The notes below the pieces were generated by a model, which did no database searches, was not told where the DNA came from, and saw only the letters and a list, made by a program, of their open reading frames with translations. The position numbers and the translations under genes were made by a program. Positions 43,036 to 54,677 of a stretch of 64,000 nucleotides of DNA are shown in pieces; position 1 is the first letter of the stretch; each line of letters starts with the position of its first letter. The stretch comes from Chalara sp. BL73 (taxonomy: Eukaryota; Ascomycota; Leotiomycetes; Helotiales): contig CAKJVC010000150.1 in assembly GCA_918026815.1 (NCBI GenBank), positions 124,001 through 188,000 on the forward strand. Reading direction: 5' to 3'.

Positions 43036-44334
43036 ACTGGCTTTTGGATATTGGCAGGCAGTTCGGCGTGCTGAAGATGACTGATAGCGGAGCTTATCGC
43101 ACCTATAAAGAATGACACGGAAAGATGGATCTGGATGATACAGCTCTTAAATCAACGACTAAATGTCGAGAAAGAGGCACTTATGGCTATAACCACTAGG
43201 TGAGGGCAGAAAAGCTACGAAAAGGATAGAAGGAAAGGATGCGCGGATATGCAACTGTGTAAAAATAGTCACTACTTTTCGAGTGATCTTTCTCTATCAC
43301 GGCACGGCATATACCAATGCGCAGGTGAATGGAAGCATCCTTATTATCATCCAACGGAATATTTGCTTTATAGAGACGGACTTTCAGCCAACTCTTTGCA
43401 TTGCATTTAAAGGTACGGCATTGTTTCCAAACCCATGCCACTGGGAAGCGGGGAAGGATTCCGGATGCTTGAATTCACAAAAATGACTAAAGAGGTCCGT
43501 GGAGAGCTCTCTGGGCATGGATGTTGAAAATCACTCTGACTCGGCTAATTAGGCTGTGAACAGATGCTTTGGTCAATATTGGTGGCAAAGCTCGCACCAG
43601 CTTATGGTCCGCCCTTTGCAGTACTGCTACAAAATCGAGACACTGCGACTTCGAGGATCGTCTGCGCCACCTCAGTCTCTATCATAATTACAAAAGAGGA
43701 ACCAAGGCTTTAATATCTTGCCTTTATTCTGAGACGTTAGCCAGCATCCGCAACCGATCAATTGTTGAGGTGTTTTGACTCGTCCAACATTATTTTCTAA
43801 CCTTAGAGAACCCGGGCTACATTGAGCCTGCAGCTAAGAACCACAATCCTGCTAATTTATATACATAATAGCCCCATGGGATAGCACAACTCCCAGAGCA
43901 CCCAGAGCACCGAACAGTTAAAATCACGGTTAGAAGCCACAACTTGACTTCCGGCAGAAACTTGATAGGCGTTGGATGAATTTCGGATTTCTCCCCCTCT
44001 ACCCTGTCTTTAAATCTACGCCTCAAAAAAAAAAAGGGTTTCGGAAAATTCAGAGTAGCCGAGCACCGGGAATTAATTGATCAATCATCTGAATGACGAA
44101 CCGCTAGAGTGGTGTTAACCAAGGACGGGGAATACCGCCAGGTGAGAGCGGGTAAGGCGCTTTTTAGTATACAATAAGTAAGTAGTTTGCGGGGCGTGCC
44201 ACATCTAAGCCAAGCCCTATCAGGCCCGGATCCCCTGGCGATGGCATCTCTCAATTTACATATTCTTGGATGTTCTCGAACCCGACCCTGATGCCGCCTC
44301 CCTTTCTGCGCTGCAGATCTGGTCGTTGCAGTGT
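43036..44334. other. No supportable gene
   Basis: Short open frames only. An A-tract lies near 44025-44036. Confidence 0.45.
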
Positions 44335-44489
44335 GCGAGTTAGTATTATCGTGATATATCGACCCCTAAAAACCAATACTATATATATACCACGCAATAT
44401 GAGATTTGGAATTTGTATACGTATTACAGCAAAACTTGCAATCTCATATTATATCACGCTATACCGCGATATACTACAACACTAACTCG
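44335..44489. mobile_element. Hairpin-forming MITE-like element
   Basis: About 155 bp of AT-rich sequence with inverted ends (GCGAGTTAGT at 44335; ACTAACTCGT at 44480) and a second inner inverted pair (AATATGAGAT / ATCTCATATT). It has no coding content. It can fold end to end with a loop of about 30 bp. Confidence 0.55.
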
Positions 44490-46295
44490 TTCACTGAGTC
44501 GTTGGGGGCACGGATCTGAATCTGGGAGACAGACTGGAGGGGTGGTCGGTTACTTGTCACAGGTAAGTCGCCTAGCCTATCATTATGGCCTGCTAATAAA
44601 GAGCAGCATCTGGGTACTGATGATATCCGAGATGAGTTACGAAGTGTTGTACGAGACCATCTGACGGATAGATTGAGCTTCTTCGAACTTGATTATCAAC
44701 CTTCGCAGAAACGAGGCAGATGGGTACTTGGATAGTATTTCTTGTAGAGCGTGGTTTGATCTTTTCCCCAATTCTCACACCTTTTTGCGTTTAGATGAGT
44801 GAATATTCGGCCAAGAGTTCTGTGCCTGTTTAATGTGCAAATTTCATTGTTTCATGTATAGAATCTAGCAATTCTATCGATCGTTCCCGTTACTGCTGCA
44901 GAATTGCGAGAATTCAAATGTGAACCATTTGGCCAAGTACCTAGTATGCTTCCCGCCTCAAACAATTCCCTTGCAAGTGTCTTAAATAGAATTTGTTCGG
45001 AAGGTGGGGAAGTTCGGCTCGCTCCAAGTCCCGCATCGGCTGAGACACGGAAATCCCTATGCATGCAACTCAACCACACCTTCGGAATTGATGCGTACAG
45101 CGGCGGCCCAGAATTCTTACTCCATTCCAGGGGAACGGAAGCTTTAATGGACAATCAATGGACAACGTGAGCGGTGTTCTCCGTATCGCGACAACGGAAG
45201 CTAACCGCCATTCCAGTACTCGATCTCGGAAAGGGATCTCAGAGACCTGGGGTCCATGAAACAGACAACACCTTGCCGTACCTTACGCTACCGAATTTGG
45301 ATGGGATTCGCTAGGAAAGTCAGCCCTCATCTATGGCCTTCTACTGGAAGGGCGGCAGCTTACAGGCGTCGGCAGAGTATGGCGGTGCCAAGATATTTCT
45401 CGGCCAGCCGAGCCGACCCCGTGAGGTGGCGGCTGCAGGGGAGAGACACAGTGGATCAACAAACAGGGTCTGTTAGAACATGGAATACGCAGTGATGATC
45501 AGAAGGTATTGGCGATGCAATTCAGGCACTCTATGACATGTGTGTTCAATCCAGATCTCTAGTCATTTGCATGAGAAAAGGTCTTCCGCGCTAGGGTCCT
45601 TTGCTTAGTTAGAGACATGTCAGCTACCTGGATCCTCAGATCCTAACAGGGTCGAAGTGGCTGAGTGAAACCTTGGGGAAGCAAGACTCTGCCCCGATCT
45701 ACTGCTTGGCAACCCGCTTCCAGCGACCCAGTGACCTGCCAAAACACCGCCGACCGAACCTCGGCAGATAGGTATTTGTATGGGCAGCAAGGAATGAAAC
45801 TCAGGGTGCTGATCGTGAAATCGTATTTGGAGAAGATAACATGGCAAGGGTCAACAGGCCTTTTCATCTGGTTTCCTATTGGCAACAGATACCCTGGCCT
45901 GAATTGTCCGCTTCAGGTTTTGATTGATGATCTGATTTTGGTGAACAATAATGGCTCACAGGGACTCAATGATCCATACACCAAAGTCCCTGCATGCCTA
46001 GACATGATTCAGAACCCCTTTACAACACCGCCAGCAACATACCAAAAATGAACCACACTGACTCAGCATCCCGATGTATTATCAGCGGTACCACTTTATA
46101 CTGACCAAATTACCCCTAAAGCTTGAGAGCCTCATCGGAGAGTGAGCGCACCATTCGACAATGGCTCATTGTCCCGATACCGTTCTTCTTCGGCGGAGTC
46201 CTGATGAGCCTCTTCCATGAATTATAATCCCCTCTTGCAAATTGCTGCTCAGGCGTGTCTGCTAACCTTTCGCGGGTTGCTGTGAGGATCTGCGC
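44490..46295. other. Gene-poor stretch
   Basis: No gene I can support. Frames at 44904-45170 and 45665-46051 lack domains. The R10 motif lies at 45620-45649. Confidence 0.4.
45620..45649 (-). repeat. Short repeat, probable LTR-end fragment (second copy)
   Basis: Matches 1619-1648 with one difference. Confidence 0.4.
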
Positions 46296-46745
46296 TCATT
46301 CGAGATCGACAAATCGTGGGAGAAGGTGCATTCTGCACCACACCGACGGCTTCCTCGCTGGATGCTTCGACAAAGAGTGCCTCCTGTTGAAATAGAAGAA
46401 AAGAGTCACGAGGCCTTCAGAGAGAATGGGGACGAACCGGCGCTTCGTAGGAACTTCAAACCATGAACGGGAGAAAGCCTCAAAATTTGGCATTATCTGG
46501 TTCTCATGAGCAAAGGGATTGGAATCCAAGTTCGGAAAATTGGTGGCTTCACATTTATCACGAAAAATAGTCCTGAGATGTTTGGCATCGTCTATGGTAG
46601 GGAGCCGCTCCTGGATTCCTGGGGGCAGTGAAGTACACCTGCCAATCTTTTCTTTACAACTGCTAAGCCCGAGGCTGAGCCCAGAAGACATCATCCTTCT
46701 TTTATACGAGAGGAAATATTGCCAAGCCAGATTGTTACTTGGCAA
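46296..46745 (-). CDS. Hypothetical protein, possible gene remnant
   Basis: A minus-strand 149-codon frame. Its middle (RLPTIDDAKHLRTIFRDK, NFPNLDSNPFAHENQIMPNF) reads like real protein. The following segment (ILSEGLVTLFFYF) is the part that recurs in the two other R6 repeats. I do not recognise the family. It may be a small gene, or a piece of a longer gene or element whose 3' end has been copied elsewhere. Confidence 0.3.
   Translation of the reverse strand: MPSNNLAWQYFLSYKRRMMSSGLSLGLSSCKEKIGRCTSLPPGIQERLPTIDDAKHLRTIFRDKCEATNFPNLDSNPFAHENQIMPNFEAFSRSWFEVPTKRRFVPILSEGLVTLFFYFNRRHSLSKHPARKPSVWCRMHLLPRFVDLE
46390..46437. repeat. Dispersed repeat R6, partial copy
   Basis: GAAATAGAAGAAAAGAGTCACGAGGCCTTCAGAGA-like block shared with 4041 and 47661; only the first 50 bp or so are present. 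Confidence 0.5.
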
Positions 46746-47117
46746 CCCGGCTTAGCATTTTCCGTTCAAATGCCAAGACGCTAGAGACTACATAAGGCTC
46801 ATAACAACCATGCAGCGTGCTCTATACGTAAGTACTTCGTGTAATTCCTAAATACCATAGGAGGGAGGGAAATGCGGGGAGCAGGATCTGTGGGATGAAA
46901 TAAAGCTTAAGGCTATACCTTCCCTTCTACCAAAATAAACATACAGCAAGCTCCTCTAAGATGACCGACAGAGCAGTGAAATTGCATATAAACTTGATAG
47001 TCACTTGGACTTGGCTCTCTATCATCCACAGATCTTCCAGAATCAGCAAATTTTCCCAATCGAATTTTGCCCCAATTTAACCACATCACACATCAATATC
47101 CAGTCATTCTTAATACA
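46746..47117. other. Upstream region of the 135-aa secreted protein
   Basis: No gene. TATAAAC near 46987 and a C-rich leader precede the start. Confidence 0.4.
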
Positions 47118-47525
47118 ATGCAGTTCACCAAAGTTTTCGTCATTTCCCTCCTAGGCTATCTTTCGGCCACTCCCGTCACCGCATATCCTGCCCGCGAATC
47201 CCAATCTCTCCAATCCAGGGCTCCATCATGCAGCATTTCATCTGTCCTGGGAATAGTCCAGAAACTTGATAAAGCTCAGAAGAACCTTACAGAAATTCAG
47301 AAGAACATTCTAGAGGGCAAGAGGAAAGAAACCAAGAAATTTCTATCGACAGCATGCTCTGCCGTAGCAACAGGGAAGCCCGCGAAGCAGTGCCATTCAG
47401 GGAGCAATGTGGATGTAGCTTCGGAATTGGTCCAGCTGATTTCAGCCCAGAGAGCGTATGAGGCGAGTCAGAAGTCGGTAGAAACCGCGTCCGCGGCTAT
47501 GTGTAGCATTTTGAAGTTGGCGTAG
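47118..47525 (+). CDS. Small secreted four-cysteine protein (135 aa)
   Basis: I choose the Met at 47118 (MQFTKVFVISLLGYLSATP) because it gives a signal peptide with a cleavage site near TAYPA; the frame opens 17 codons earlier. The mature part has four cysteines (PSCSIS, STACSAV, KQCHSG, AAMCSI), enough for two disulphides, and is otherwise Lys/Ser/Ala rich and predicted helical (QKLDKAQKNLTEIQKNILEG). The size, signal peptide and lone exon fit a small secreted protein or effector-like protein. No named family is recognised. Confidence 0.65.
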   Translation: MQFTKVFVISLLGYLSATPVTAYPARESQSLQSRAPSCSISSVLGIVQKLDKAQKNLTEIQKNILEGKRKETKKFLSTACSAVATGKPAKQCHSGSNVDVASELVQLISAQRAYEASQKSVETASAAMCSILKLA

Positions 47526-47660
47526 GGTATTTGAGGCGTTTGTGGGCTAGTTCAAGTGTAGTTCAAGAATGGATCTCTGTTAAAAGGTTACATAAACTGC
47601 GTTGATCAGTGAGGCTTGCGGCAAACCCTGGCAGCGGTGTATTTTTAAATGCATACTATG

Positions 47661-47930
47661 GAAATAGAAGAAGAAAGTCACGGAGCCTTCAGAAAGTATG
47701 GAGTAAACGAGCCAATTGCTGAAGGTTGTAAAACCTAAACTACAAGAGAGAACCTCTCTACTTATAGAGGTGTGATACTCACACGTGAGTATCACATACG
47801 ACGTAGTGCATACGTAAGTAGATTCATCATCGAAGGCAAATGTATGTGTGCATCTTGCGCAAGCATACTTATAGCTTCCCCAATAGGCTAGGTATGATCC
47901 CTAGACCCAGCCTGTTTAACACATACTTAC
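47661..47930. repeat. Dispersed repeat R6, copy 3
   Basis: Full-length relative of 4041-4249. It contains a perfect hairpin, GTGATACTCA-CACG-TGAGTATCAC (47770-47793), where copy 1 has a TACGTATGCG palindrome. Confidence 0.6.
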
Positions 47931-48493
47931 CCTTATGGCCCGTAGTGAGATTGCCAGGTCATCTAGGCGGTGCTTAGATAGAGGAGTCCCTCAATCTAGA
48001 GGTCCGATTTGGCTCCCTTATGCTATTCTAATTATAGGGACCGAACGGGGAGCTAAATTGAGACTTTTCTTATTTAATAATTTGGCTCCTCCCCTTTAAA
48101 GAAGAGGAAAGCGGCGATGGCGAGCTAAACTGGAAAGACGAGGAGAGAAGCAACATTTGCCTGCAGGCGTAATTTTGGGAACTATCGTATAGATAGGCTA
48201 CTCGGTTGGAGGTATTGCGCGCAGGCCTATAGGTGGCGGAAGGCAAGTGGAGGGTGAACCGCTGGAAATGCTATGGTGAGCCTCAATGACAGAGTCTCCC
48301 CCTAGTGGCTGCACGACAAGTGCCCTAACCAAGGCCCTTTCGGCAGGAAAGCGGCTAGAGCTGGATCAGGCGCAGCACCTAGTTCTATATATGCAGACGC
48401 AACATGCAATTACGAATAGGGCCAGCAATAATGCTCATCTTCGTGATCCAAAACTTACTAGGAATGCATGCTCCACTTTTCGCTGATGTTAGG
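47931..48493. other. No supportable gene
   Basis: Only short frames; composition is like transposon-derived DNA. Confidence 0.4.
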
Positions 48494-48591
48494 TGGGTAA
48501 TTGGTGTTACGTGCCCCGTGGGTAACCAACCTAGGCAATTGCAAAGTTATCAAAACCAAGAAGTATCACGAAAGTGATACTAACAGCTTGT
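48494..48591 (-). repeat. LTR-terminus repeat R9, copy 1
   Basis: On the minus strand it begins TGTTAGTATCACTTTCGTGATAC, with a short hairpin at the very end, then a CAATTGC block and GGGCACGTA. It matches 50113-50190 in the same orientation. Confidence 0.55.
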
Positions 48592-48667
48592 TTTTCTATT
48601 TAACGTCTAACTAAAGGACCGTGTATAGCACGGGACCTTCTCCGAATTCGAAGATATGACGCTAGGC

Positions 48668-49025
48668 GTAACAAACAGAGGGCAGCAGGAGGGATTGTAA
48701 TATAGCAGGTGAGCATACGGATAGTATGAGGGCACGTGACGAGCAATGCAAAAGCAATAGTATTGTATTGATGTGAAATGTAGGCCTTTGAATCTATGAA
48801 AGACTCAAGCTTGCCTTCCTCCGAGGAGTTATAGCTTCTTTTTATGTCCTTCGCCCCTCGACTGTGCTGTATTCTTTCTCTACAGCCACCAAGCTTGTGA
48901 TTTGCTTGTGGTTTGAATATCTCCGAATGTACTTTAACAGCTGAAGCCCACGACAGTGTAGGCCCTACGCCTTTGTAGTGGCTGCAAGCCTGTAGCTGGC
49001 CATGGGCGGTTAACGCCGTTTGCAG
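48668..49025 (+). repeat. Dispersed repeat R5, copy 2 (LTR-like)
   Basis: Matches 41311-41667. It has a short insertion (GGTGAGCATACGGATAG region) and an extra TTTGCTTGTGG. Confidence 0.7.
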
Positions 49026-49119
49026 CTCAGCTCGTTGTGTAGCTGACGACCGTAATTTCTCCCGTAAGGACTTTTATTCCATATCCGGGGTCTTGAACTG
49101 GTTTGACAGATCCTCGCTG

Positions 49120-49590
49120 TTACACCCAAATATCCCATATATAAGCTCCTAGAGGTTCGATGTGTACGTCGTCGATATAGGTACGTAAAGTTATTATAAC
49201 GTTGAAAGGAACGCGAGGAGCTACTTCTATAATTGAAAGTGTATTTGGAAGAGGCGCCGGAGAAGAAATATTAATAGGATCGTGAGCAAAAGGATCACTT
49301 CGAGGTGGTTCTTGATTCTGATCTACAAGCTCCTCTACAAGCTTGCTGACGTTCTCTGCCTTTTGCTCTACTCCTAGCTCTACCCTTGGCTCTACCCTTA
49401 ACTCTACCTCTAGCACAACTTTCCCCGCAGGTAAAAAAGCTATTTTGGCCTTTTTAGGTACTTTATTCGAAGCTTTCGTTACGCCAGCCGCGGCTTTTTA
49501 ATATCGAAGGAGAGGGGGTTTTAGGGTTGTCTTTTAGCCTATTATCGACTCCTTTCGACTTTCTGGCCGACCTACGAGGTGGCATCTTAT
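49120..49590 (-). pseudogene. Retroelement-like ORF remnant
   Basis: From an ATG near 49585 the minus strand reads MPPRRSARKSKGVDNRL. After a frame change the reading continues into KVPKKAKIAFLPAGKV, an acidic Glu/Val-repeat stretch (VELRVEPRVELGVEQ), and APRVPFNVIITLRTYIDDV up to the stop near 49120. Basic MPPRRS-type starts are common in fungal retroelement and transposon proteins, and R5 lies just downstream. The family is uncertain. Confidence 0.4.
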
Positions 49591-50112
49591 AATAGAGAAC
49601 TAGTTGGTCAATTTAAACCACTATACAAACCATCACGAGGCATGGTTGCGATACAGTTGAGGATTAACCGACAGATTTACTGATTTACATTTTTTTGGGG
49701 TGGCCGGCCAAGCAAAAAGCGGTGACCGCCTTAAAAATCAGGTTTTGGAATGCTATGATATCGTAACAAACACCACTCGCTTATTGAGTAAGGCAGGGCC
49801 GAACCGAGTAGTCAGCTCCACAGTCAAATTCAGCCTCTAGCTAATTCCTGTCTAAACCTCTCCAGAGCGTCCAACTCGACAAGACAAGCATTGACTGCAA
49901 ATATATATCCATTAGTAATTCATCTCCAGTTATCTCCGTCTGTGCCATTTCCATTAAAGCAATTGTTGGTATGCACAAAGCAAGATCACGTGAATACCCC
50001 GCGACGCCCGGACCACATGAATGTATTATAAGTTTTGAATGTGGCAATAGCGAAGAACCAAGAACAAGCCAACCACCTACAACGAGCATACTGGCACTGC
50101 GCAAAGATCGCG
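49591..50112. other. No supportable gene
   Basis: AT-rich spacer with no recognisable element ends. Confidence 0.35.
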
Positions 50113-50190
50113 GTGCTACGTGCCCAGTAGGTACTGACTTGAGCAATTGCAAGTTATCAGAAACAAGAAGTATCACTTATAGAGTGATAC
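50113..50190 (-). repeat. LTR-terminus repeat R9, copy 2
   Basis: On the minus strand it starts TGTTGTATCACTCTATAAGTGATAC. Its outer end lies 7 bp before the start codon of the CorA-like gene, so it forms the immediate upstream sequence of that gene. Confidence 0.55.
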
Positions 50191-50197
50191 AACAGCA

Positions 50198-53100
50198 ATG
50201 CTTCATGCCGTCTTAGAGGGTGAGGCTGTTGAACTTGATGGCAAGAAGCGCCAGGCTAGCGATGGTTTCAGCGACCCCGACTTGGAAGAGATATGGAGAG
50301 AAATCTTGCGACCTCGCGCAGCAGAAGATGAGAGCTTTGTAGCCAAGTACTACCACTGGAATCGACCAGTATCTGTTCCAGGCTTGCTCTTTGGCAGACC
50401 TCGTATTTGGCTGTCCTGGGGATACAAAACAGCGTACCCAAAGCTCGCAAACTTCTTGGATAATACCTCCTTGGACAGCAAACTTCGATCACAGGTTATA
50501 CTGGAAGAGATAGAAACAAACAAAGGCCGATCTCAACGCCGGAAATTTCGATACAATGAAGCCCATGCCCCGATTGCTGTTATCTTCGATGCTCTGAAAG
50601 AATTTCCGACAGCGGTGGGAGATGTAGAGCATTTGGCGAAGAATGTCAAGAATACAGCGCTTACAAAGGGGGTTGTGCGTATTCTTCATATCACTGACAT
50701 ATCGCCGTTAGTGCTGAGTTGCATTTTCGGAACAACTTCAAGGTTCGTTGCTACAGCCCAAGTTCCCACTATTCACGCTGATTTTCCTTCGCAATCCACA
50801 GCTTTGATATCAGCCACATTGCTGCTTTTGTTGAGAGACACTTAAACCGCTCAAATTGGGCAAAAGCGAACTTGCTGTCGATTAGACGTTTGGTGCGTAT
50901 GAATCTTTTCAAGATCACTTACATAGTGCCTGCAATCCTGACACTTCCAGGGCTGGTCCTCTTTTATCTATGAATATCACTTTTCTTTCTATTACGTGAC
51001 TCTGGACTATTTTGAAAGCGATTTGATCAAGCCTGATCCCCGAAGGATCCGGAGGTCTTGCTCATTTGGAAAAGCAAAGAATTCAAAACACCGTTATATC
51101 CATGAAGAGACCATTTCATTCCTGTTGTGTGGACACTTCGATAACGTATTCTGTTGCTATCAACTGGCCGATGCTTACTTCAAGCCGCGTTATGCAAAGG
51201 ACACGGGGCCTCGAGTTTTTCGTTCTTATGATCCAAATCAATCTCCGGGTCAATTACTATTGTATTGGATTGCGGTGGCATTGTTTCACGCAAGATCGAG
51301 GTGGGAGAATGCCATTGAATGTCTAGACTCAGAAATCATATCTCCGGTATTTCCAACCTATCTCCTCTACCTGCATATTTTCTAAACTTGTGCTTATAGT
51401 CTGATGTCGTTTTCATGGAGGACAGGAATGGTTAGTAACTTCTGTTTGATCTGAGCGATATTTAGGAAGCTGACACTGGCAGATTTGATGGCGGATGATC
51501 CCCAGTTCTCTCTATCCAAAACCTATTTCTGGGCGCTTCAGACATATAAGCTATTCGAGGTACACATACAGCTTGTTCCTATGATTGTTTTACTAATAAA
51601 AATAAAAAAAAACTGATAAAACTTTTAGCTAGGGTTAGAGCGAACCATTACTACATGGGAAAACTTTAAGAATCATTCATTGCCGAAAGTTCGGGATGGA
51701 AGGATTAGTCGTGAAGATTGGGATGCTGGAGTTGAAAGCATTGACCAAGCTATCGAGCACCTCAAGCTCAAAATAATTCGTGTACGACGAGGCATACAGG
51801 ATGTAAAAGATCTCCGTGAAGGGGTAAGTCTGATCAACTCTTGCAATCCCTTTATTGAAGTATATTTAACACTTCTTGCCAACCTTTAAAGCTACAATCA
51901 ACGGCTACGATCTTCGATAGCAGGACCTCAGTTCGTCAAGGAGAGAATATTCGACTGTTAACATATATAACATTACTATTCCTCCCTCTCTCTTTCGGAA
52001 CAGTAGGCAGCAACCTTTCTATCTCTCCTCCCTAAGAGACAATCCATCTGACACCTGAATTTTAGAGTATCTTTGGTATGCAAATTATCGAACAGACCCC
52101 GACAACGATTAAGGCTTTTGCCATCACTTTACCCAGCATTACCATTGCAACTGCCCTTATTATTTTCAACCTCAACACGATCATGACAGCATTAGGATCT
52201 TTGGCTAGAAAGATTACATTTGGGCTGCAAAGAAAAATGAGAACCCACTATAGGAGGGACTGGAAAGATAGGGCTTTCGCCTTACATCAGGATCATTTAA
52301 CTACAGAACCGCCTGCACGAAGAGCTGCCAAGCAGAGCAGTCATTGGGTGTACATTCTCTTTTTGATAGAGGCTGTTGTTGTTGTGCTACCTGTGTCTGA
52401 GTTGGACAATGCACTTCATTGCTATGGGATATTCCATCCAAGAGACGAGGGTAACTATGACAACCCTGATTTGGAACAGTCTGATGTCGAAGCTGAGTCT
52501 CACAAGAAGCGTCGAGAGGTTCAAAACAGGGTGAAGCGAGTTGCCCTGCTAGCAAAGGAACAAGAACGAAGGCGTCGAAATAAAGAGAGGGGTGCTTTTG
52601 TGTCATTCTTTTTTCGCCTTTACTGGCACAGTATTCAGTTGGGGCACGCTCTGCTGACTTCTTTAAACCTTGTCAGACTTTTATTGTGTCCAGTATGGAT
52701 TGGCATTCTTGTTATAGAATATGTCCTGTTATTGGCGGCTCTTGGGATAATAAATGGCCTCTCCCCTGGAGTGGATTCAACTTCTCAGAGAGTAGAGACG
52801 CCGTCTTTTCGAGCAAGGCACATGCTGGGTCTAGATACTATCACGTTTCCAAAGTGGCGTTATCGTGGTTATCCCTTGAAACCTTCGAATATATCCACTC
52901 AGGAAAGTCTCAAAAAGAAACGATCCAGGATTGGAGGCCGGCATAAAGGTGAAGCTCAAGCGGTCAGAACAGGTTCGAACAATGCTGCCTCATTACAACC
53001 TGATTCGAGCAACCCAACCTCACCCTCACCGGTAATCAAGGGGAGCGAATTCATAGATCCCGTCTATTCATCTGGGTTACATGAGATATCTACATTTGCC

Positions 53101-53253
53101 GAAATGCCATCAAGCCTCACAGCTACCAGAGTTCGACGAGCCGTTCATTATGCCACGGCTGGAGGCGGCCATATCCCAGGCGATTTTGATCGATCTGAGA
53201 TATCTGCAGAGCCGGGACCAATAACTTTGGACCCAGAACTTGGATCGGCCTAA
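50198..53253 (+). CDS. CorA-like divalent-cation transporter family protein
   Basis: Exons 50198-50742, 50802-50892, 50951-51346, a region 51400-51559, 51629-51823, 51892-52002 and 52066-53253. All junctions fit by phase except within 51400-51559, where two coding pieces (VVFMEDRN; KLTLADLMADDPQF) are in frames that no canonical intron reconciles: an indel or unusual intron. Family motifs: HIAAFVERHLNRSNWAKANL, GWSSFIYE..VTLDYFESD, SYDPNQSPGQLLLYWIA, a long helix (GVESIDQAIEHLKLKIIRVR), FDSRTSVRQGENIRLLTYIT and the membrane segment. The CorA signature GMN appears as GMQ (SIFGMQII). Two further hydrophobic segments follow (SHWVYILFLIEAVVVVL; VWIGILVIEYVLLLAALG) and a disordered tail, longer than typical CorA. 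Transport activity is inferred only from the family. Confidence 0.72.
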
Positions 53254-53272
53254 GCGCGAGGCCTGTGGTATC

Positions 53273-53475
53273 TGTCACAGCCCTGGCCCTATCTCGCTTA
53301 GAGCCTCGCTTCTACTGGCCCCTAGCCAGTCTCTTGTATATAAAGCGCTGCTTTCCTTCCCTCCTTCTATCTGTAGCTTTTTCTCTTCGTTATAGCAATT
53401 GATAGCCGTTCACACTTTTGAGTCCTCCCCCTAAGACCTACGGATCGAGATCCCTGTTCGTCTTGAGTTGTTACA
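53273..53475 (+). mobile_element. Solo LTR R3, copy 3
   Basis: 203 bp, TGTCACAGCCCTGG...GAGTTGTTACA. It starts 20 bp after the stop of the CorA-like gene and would lie in its 3' UTR. It has a short internal deletion relative to copy 2. Confidence 0.75.
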
Positions 53476-53634
53476 TGTTCACGAGATCATTTTTCTGCGT
53501 TCCTTGAGTCATAGTAATGGCAGCATCCTTTTTATGGGAAGCCACCCCAAAAATTTTATCGTTTTTTTCTAAGAAATGTATGACGCAAGTTTTCAAGTCA
53601 AAGCAAGGTTGGCACTTGGAAGTCAATTTAAAGT
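53476..53634. other. Spacer
   Basis: No gene. Confidence 0.4.
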
Positions 53635-53845
53635 GTTGGTAGCTATTTGTACGTGGTTGTGATTACATGACCAACACGGTAAAACAGTGGAGCCTCGATC
53701 TCACTCAACTACGTAGAACTATAGCTTAGAATCAAAGAATCTACGAATACCAGAATCGCTACCGCAATAGCGTGGCCAATAGCTGCTACGCCTTTTGCAC
53801 GGCGATAGGCATTCCGACATAAAGGAAGAGCGCAGAACTACGGGT
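53635..53845. repeat. Dispersed repeat R7, copy 2
   Basis: Direct match to 6580-6799. Confidence 0.6.
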
Positions 53846-54590
53846 GAAGTTGCTGGGATAACCTGTAAATGAGCGATCGTCACAAATGCCGCTTGCGGTT
53901 CCCGTGAAGTTTTTGACGGTTACCTTAAGAGTTGCCTTGGTGAGAGCCAGAGGAATCCTCTTCAATACAGTAAGCGGTTTGTTGTGAAGAATGAATCCGA
54001 GCTGCGAATATCAAAAGCCATTTGGTACTAACCCCTCCTCCCCAGCTTTATCTATGCACTACCAGCCAGCGTAATGGCTGGTAAGTTGCGGGGTGCATTT
54101 GCTGGTTTCAGGGGTGGGAGGGGCAAAACGCAGCCTTATAAACCCACCGTCGAACGCCTGAGAGGTTGGCTGCTCGCTGCTCGGATCGTAATCGATACCG
54201 ATGCCACCACACCACCAATAAGCACGCAGAAATGGGATTTTGGACCTTCTGATGCAAACTTCGGAAATGATTTCAAATGGAGCTTGTATGTTGACACAGT
54301 GACCTGAACTTGCTTTTCGTGCTACAGCAGCGCATTGTCCCTTTACTTCCGCCTGGCACAGTATAGTTGTCACATATGATATAAGTTGTATTAATCAGAT
54401 TGCAAACAGTGGTCACTTTTGCATGACAATAATTCTTTATGCAAGCATTGCTTCGGATCCGATCGGCACCTTCACTTAACGCTCTTGACATTTTCAAGGT
54501 GGCGCAAACACTCTTCCACAGCCACATCTGCGGCTCTAGCCAACCCCTAGCACCATGCCTCAAGCCTCTTTCTGGAAACACACTAACAAC
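53846..54590. other. No supportable gene
   Basis: Overlapping frames on both strands near 54060-54580 carry no domain. Confidence 0.4.
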
Positions 54591-54677
54591 GGTTACACCT
54601 TTTTTCTTTAGTTTAGAATCTTCGCATTTGATACCTTACAAACAGCTATCACTGGCGTCTGTATTGGGATCGTGACA
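54591..54677 (+). mobile_element. Truncated 5' LTR (R2 family)
   Basis: Matches the last 87 bp of the solo LTR at 12904-13327 and ends in ATCGTGACA. It sits 305 bp upstream of the gag remnant in the right orientation to be its 5' LTR. Confidence 0.65.
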
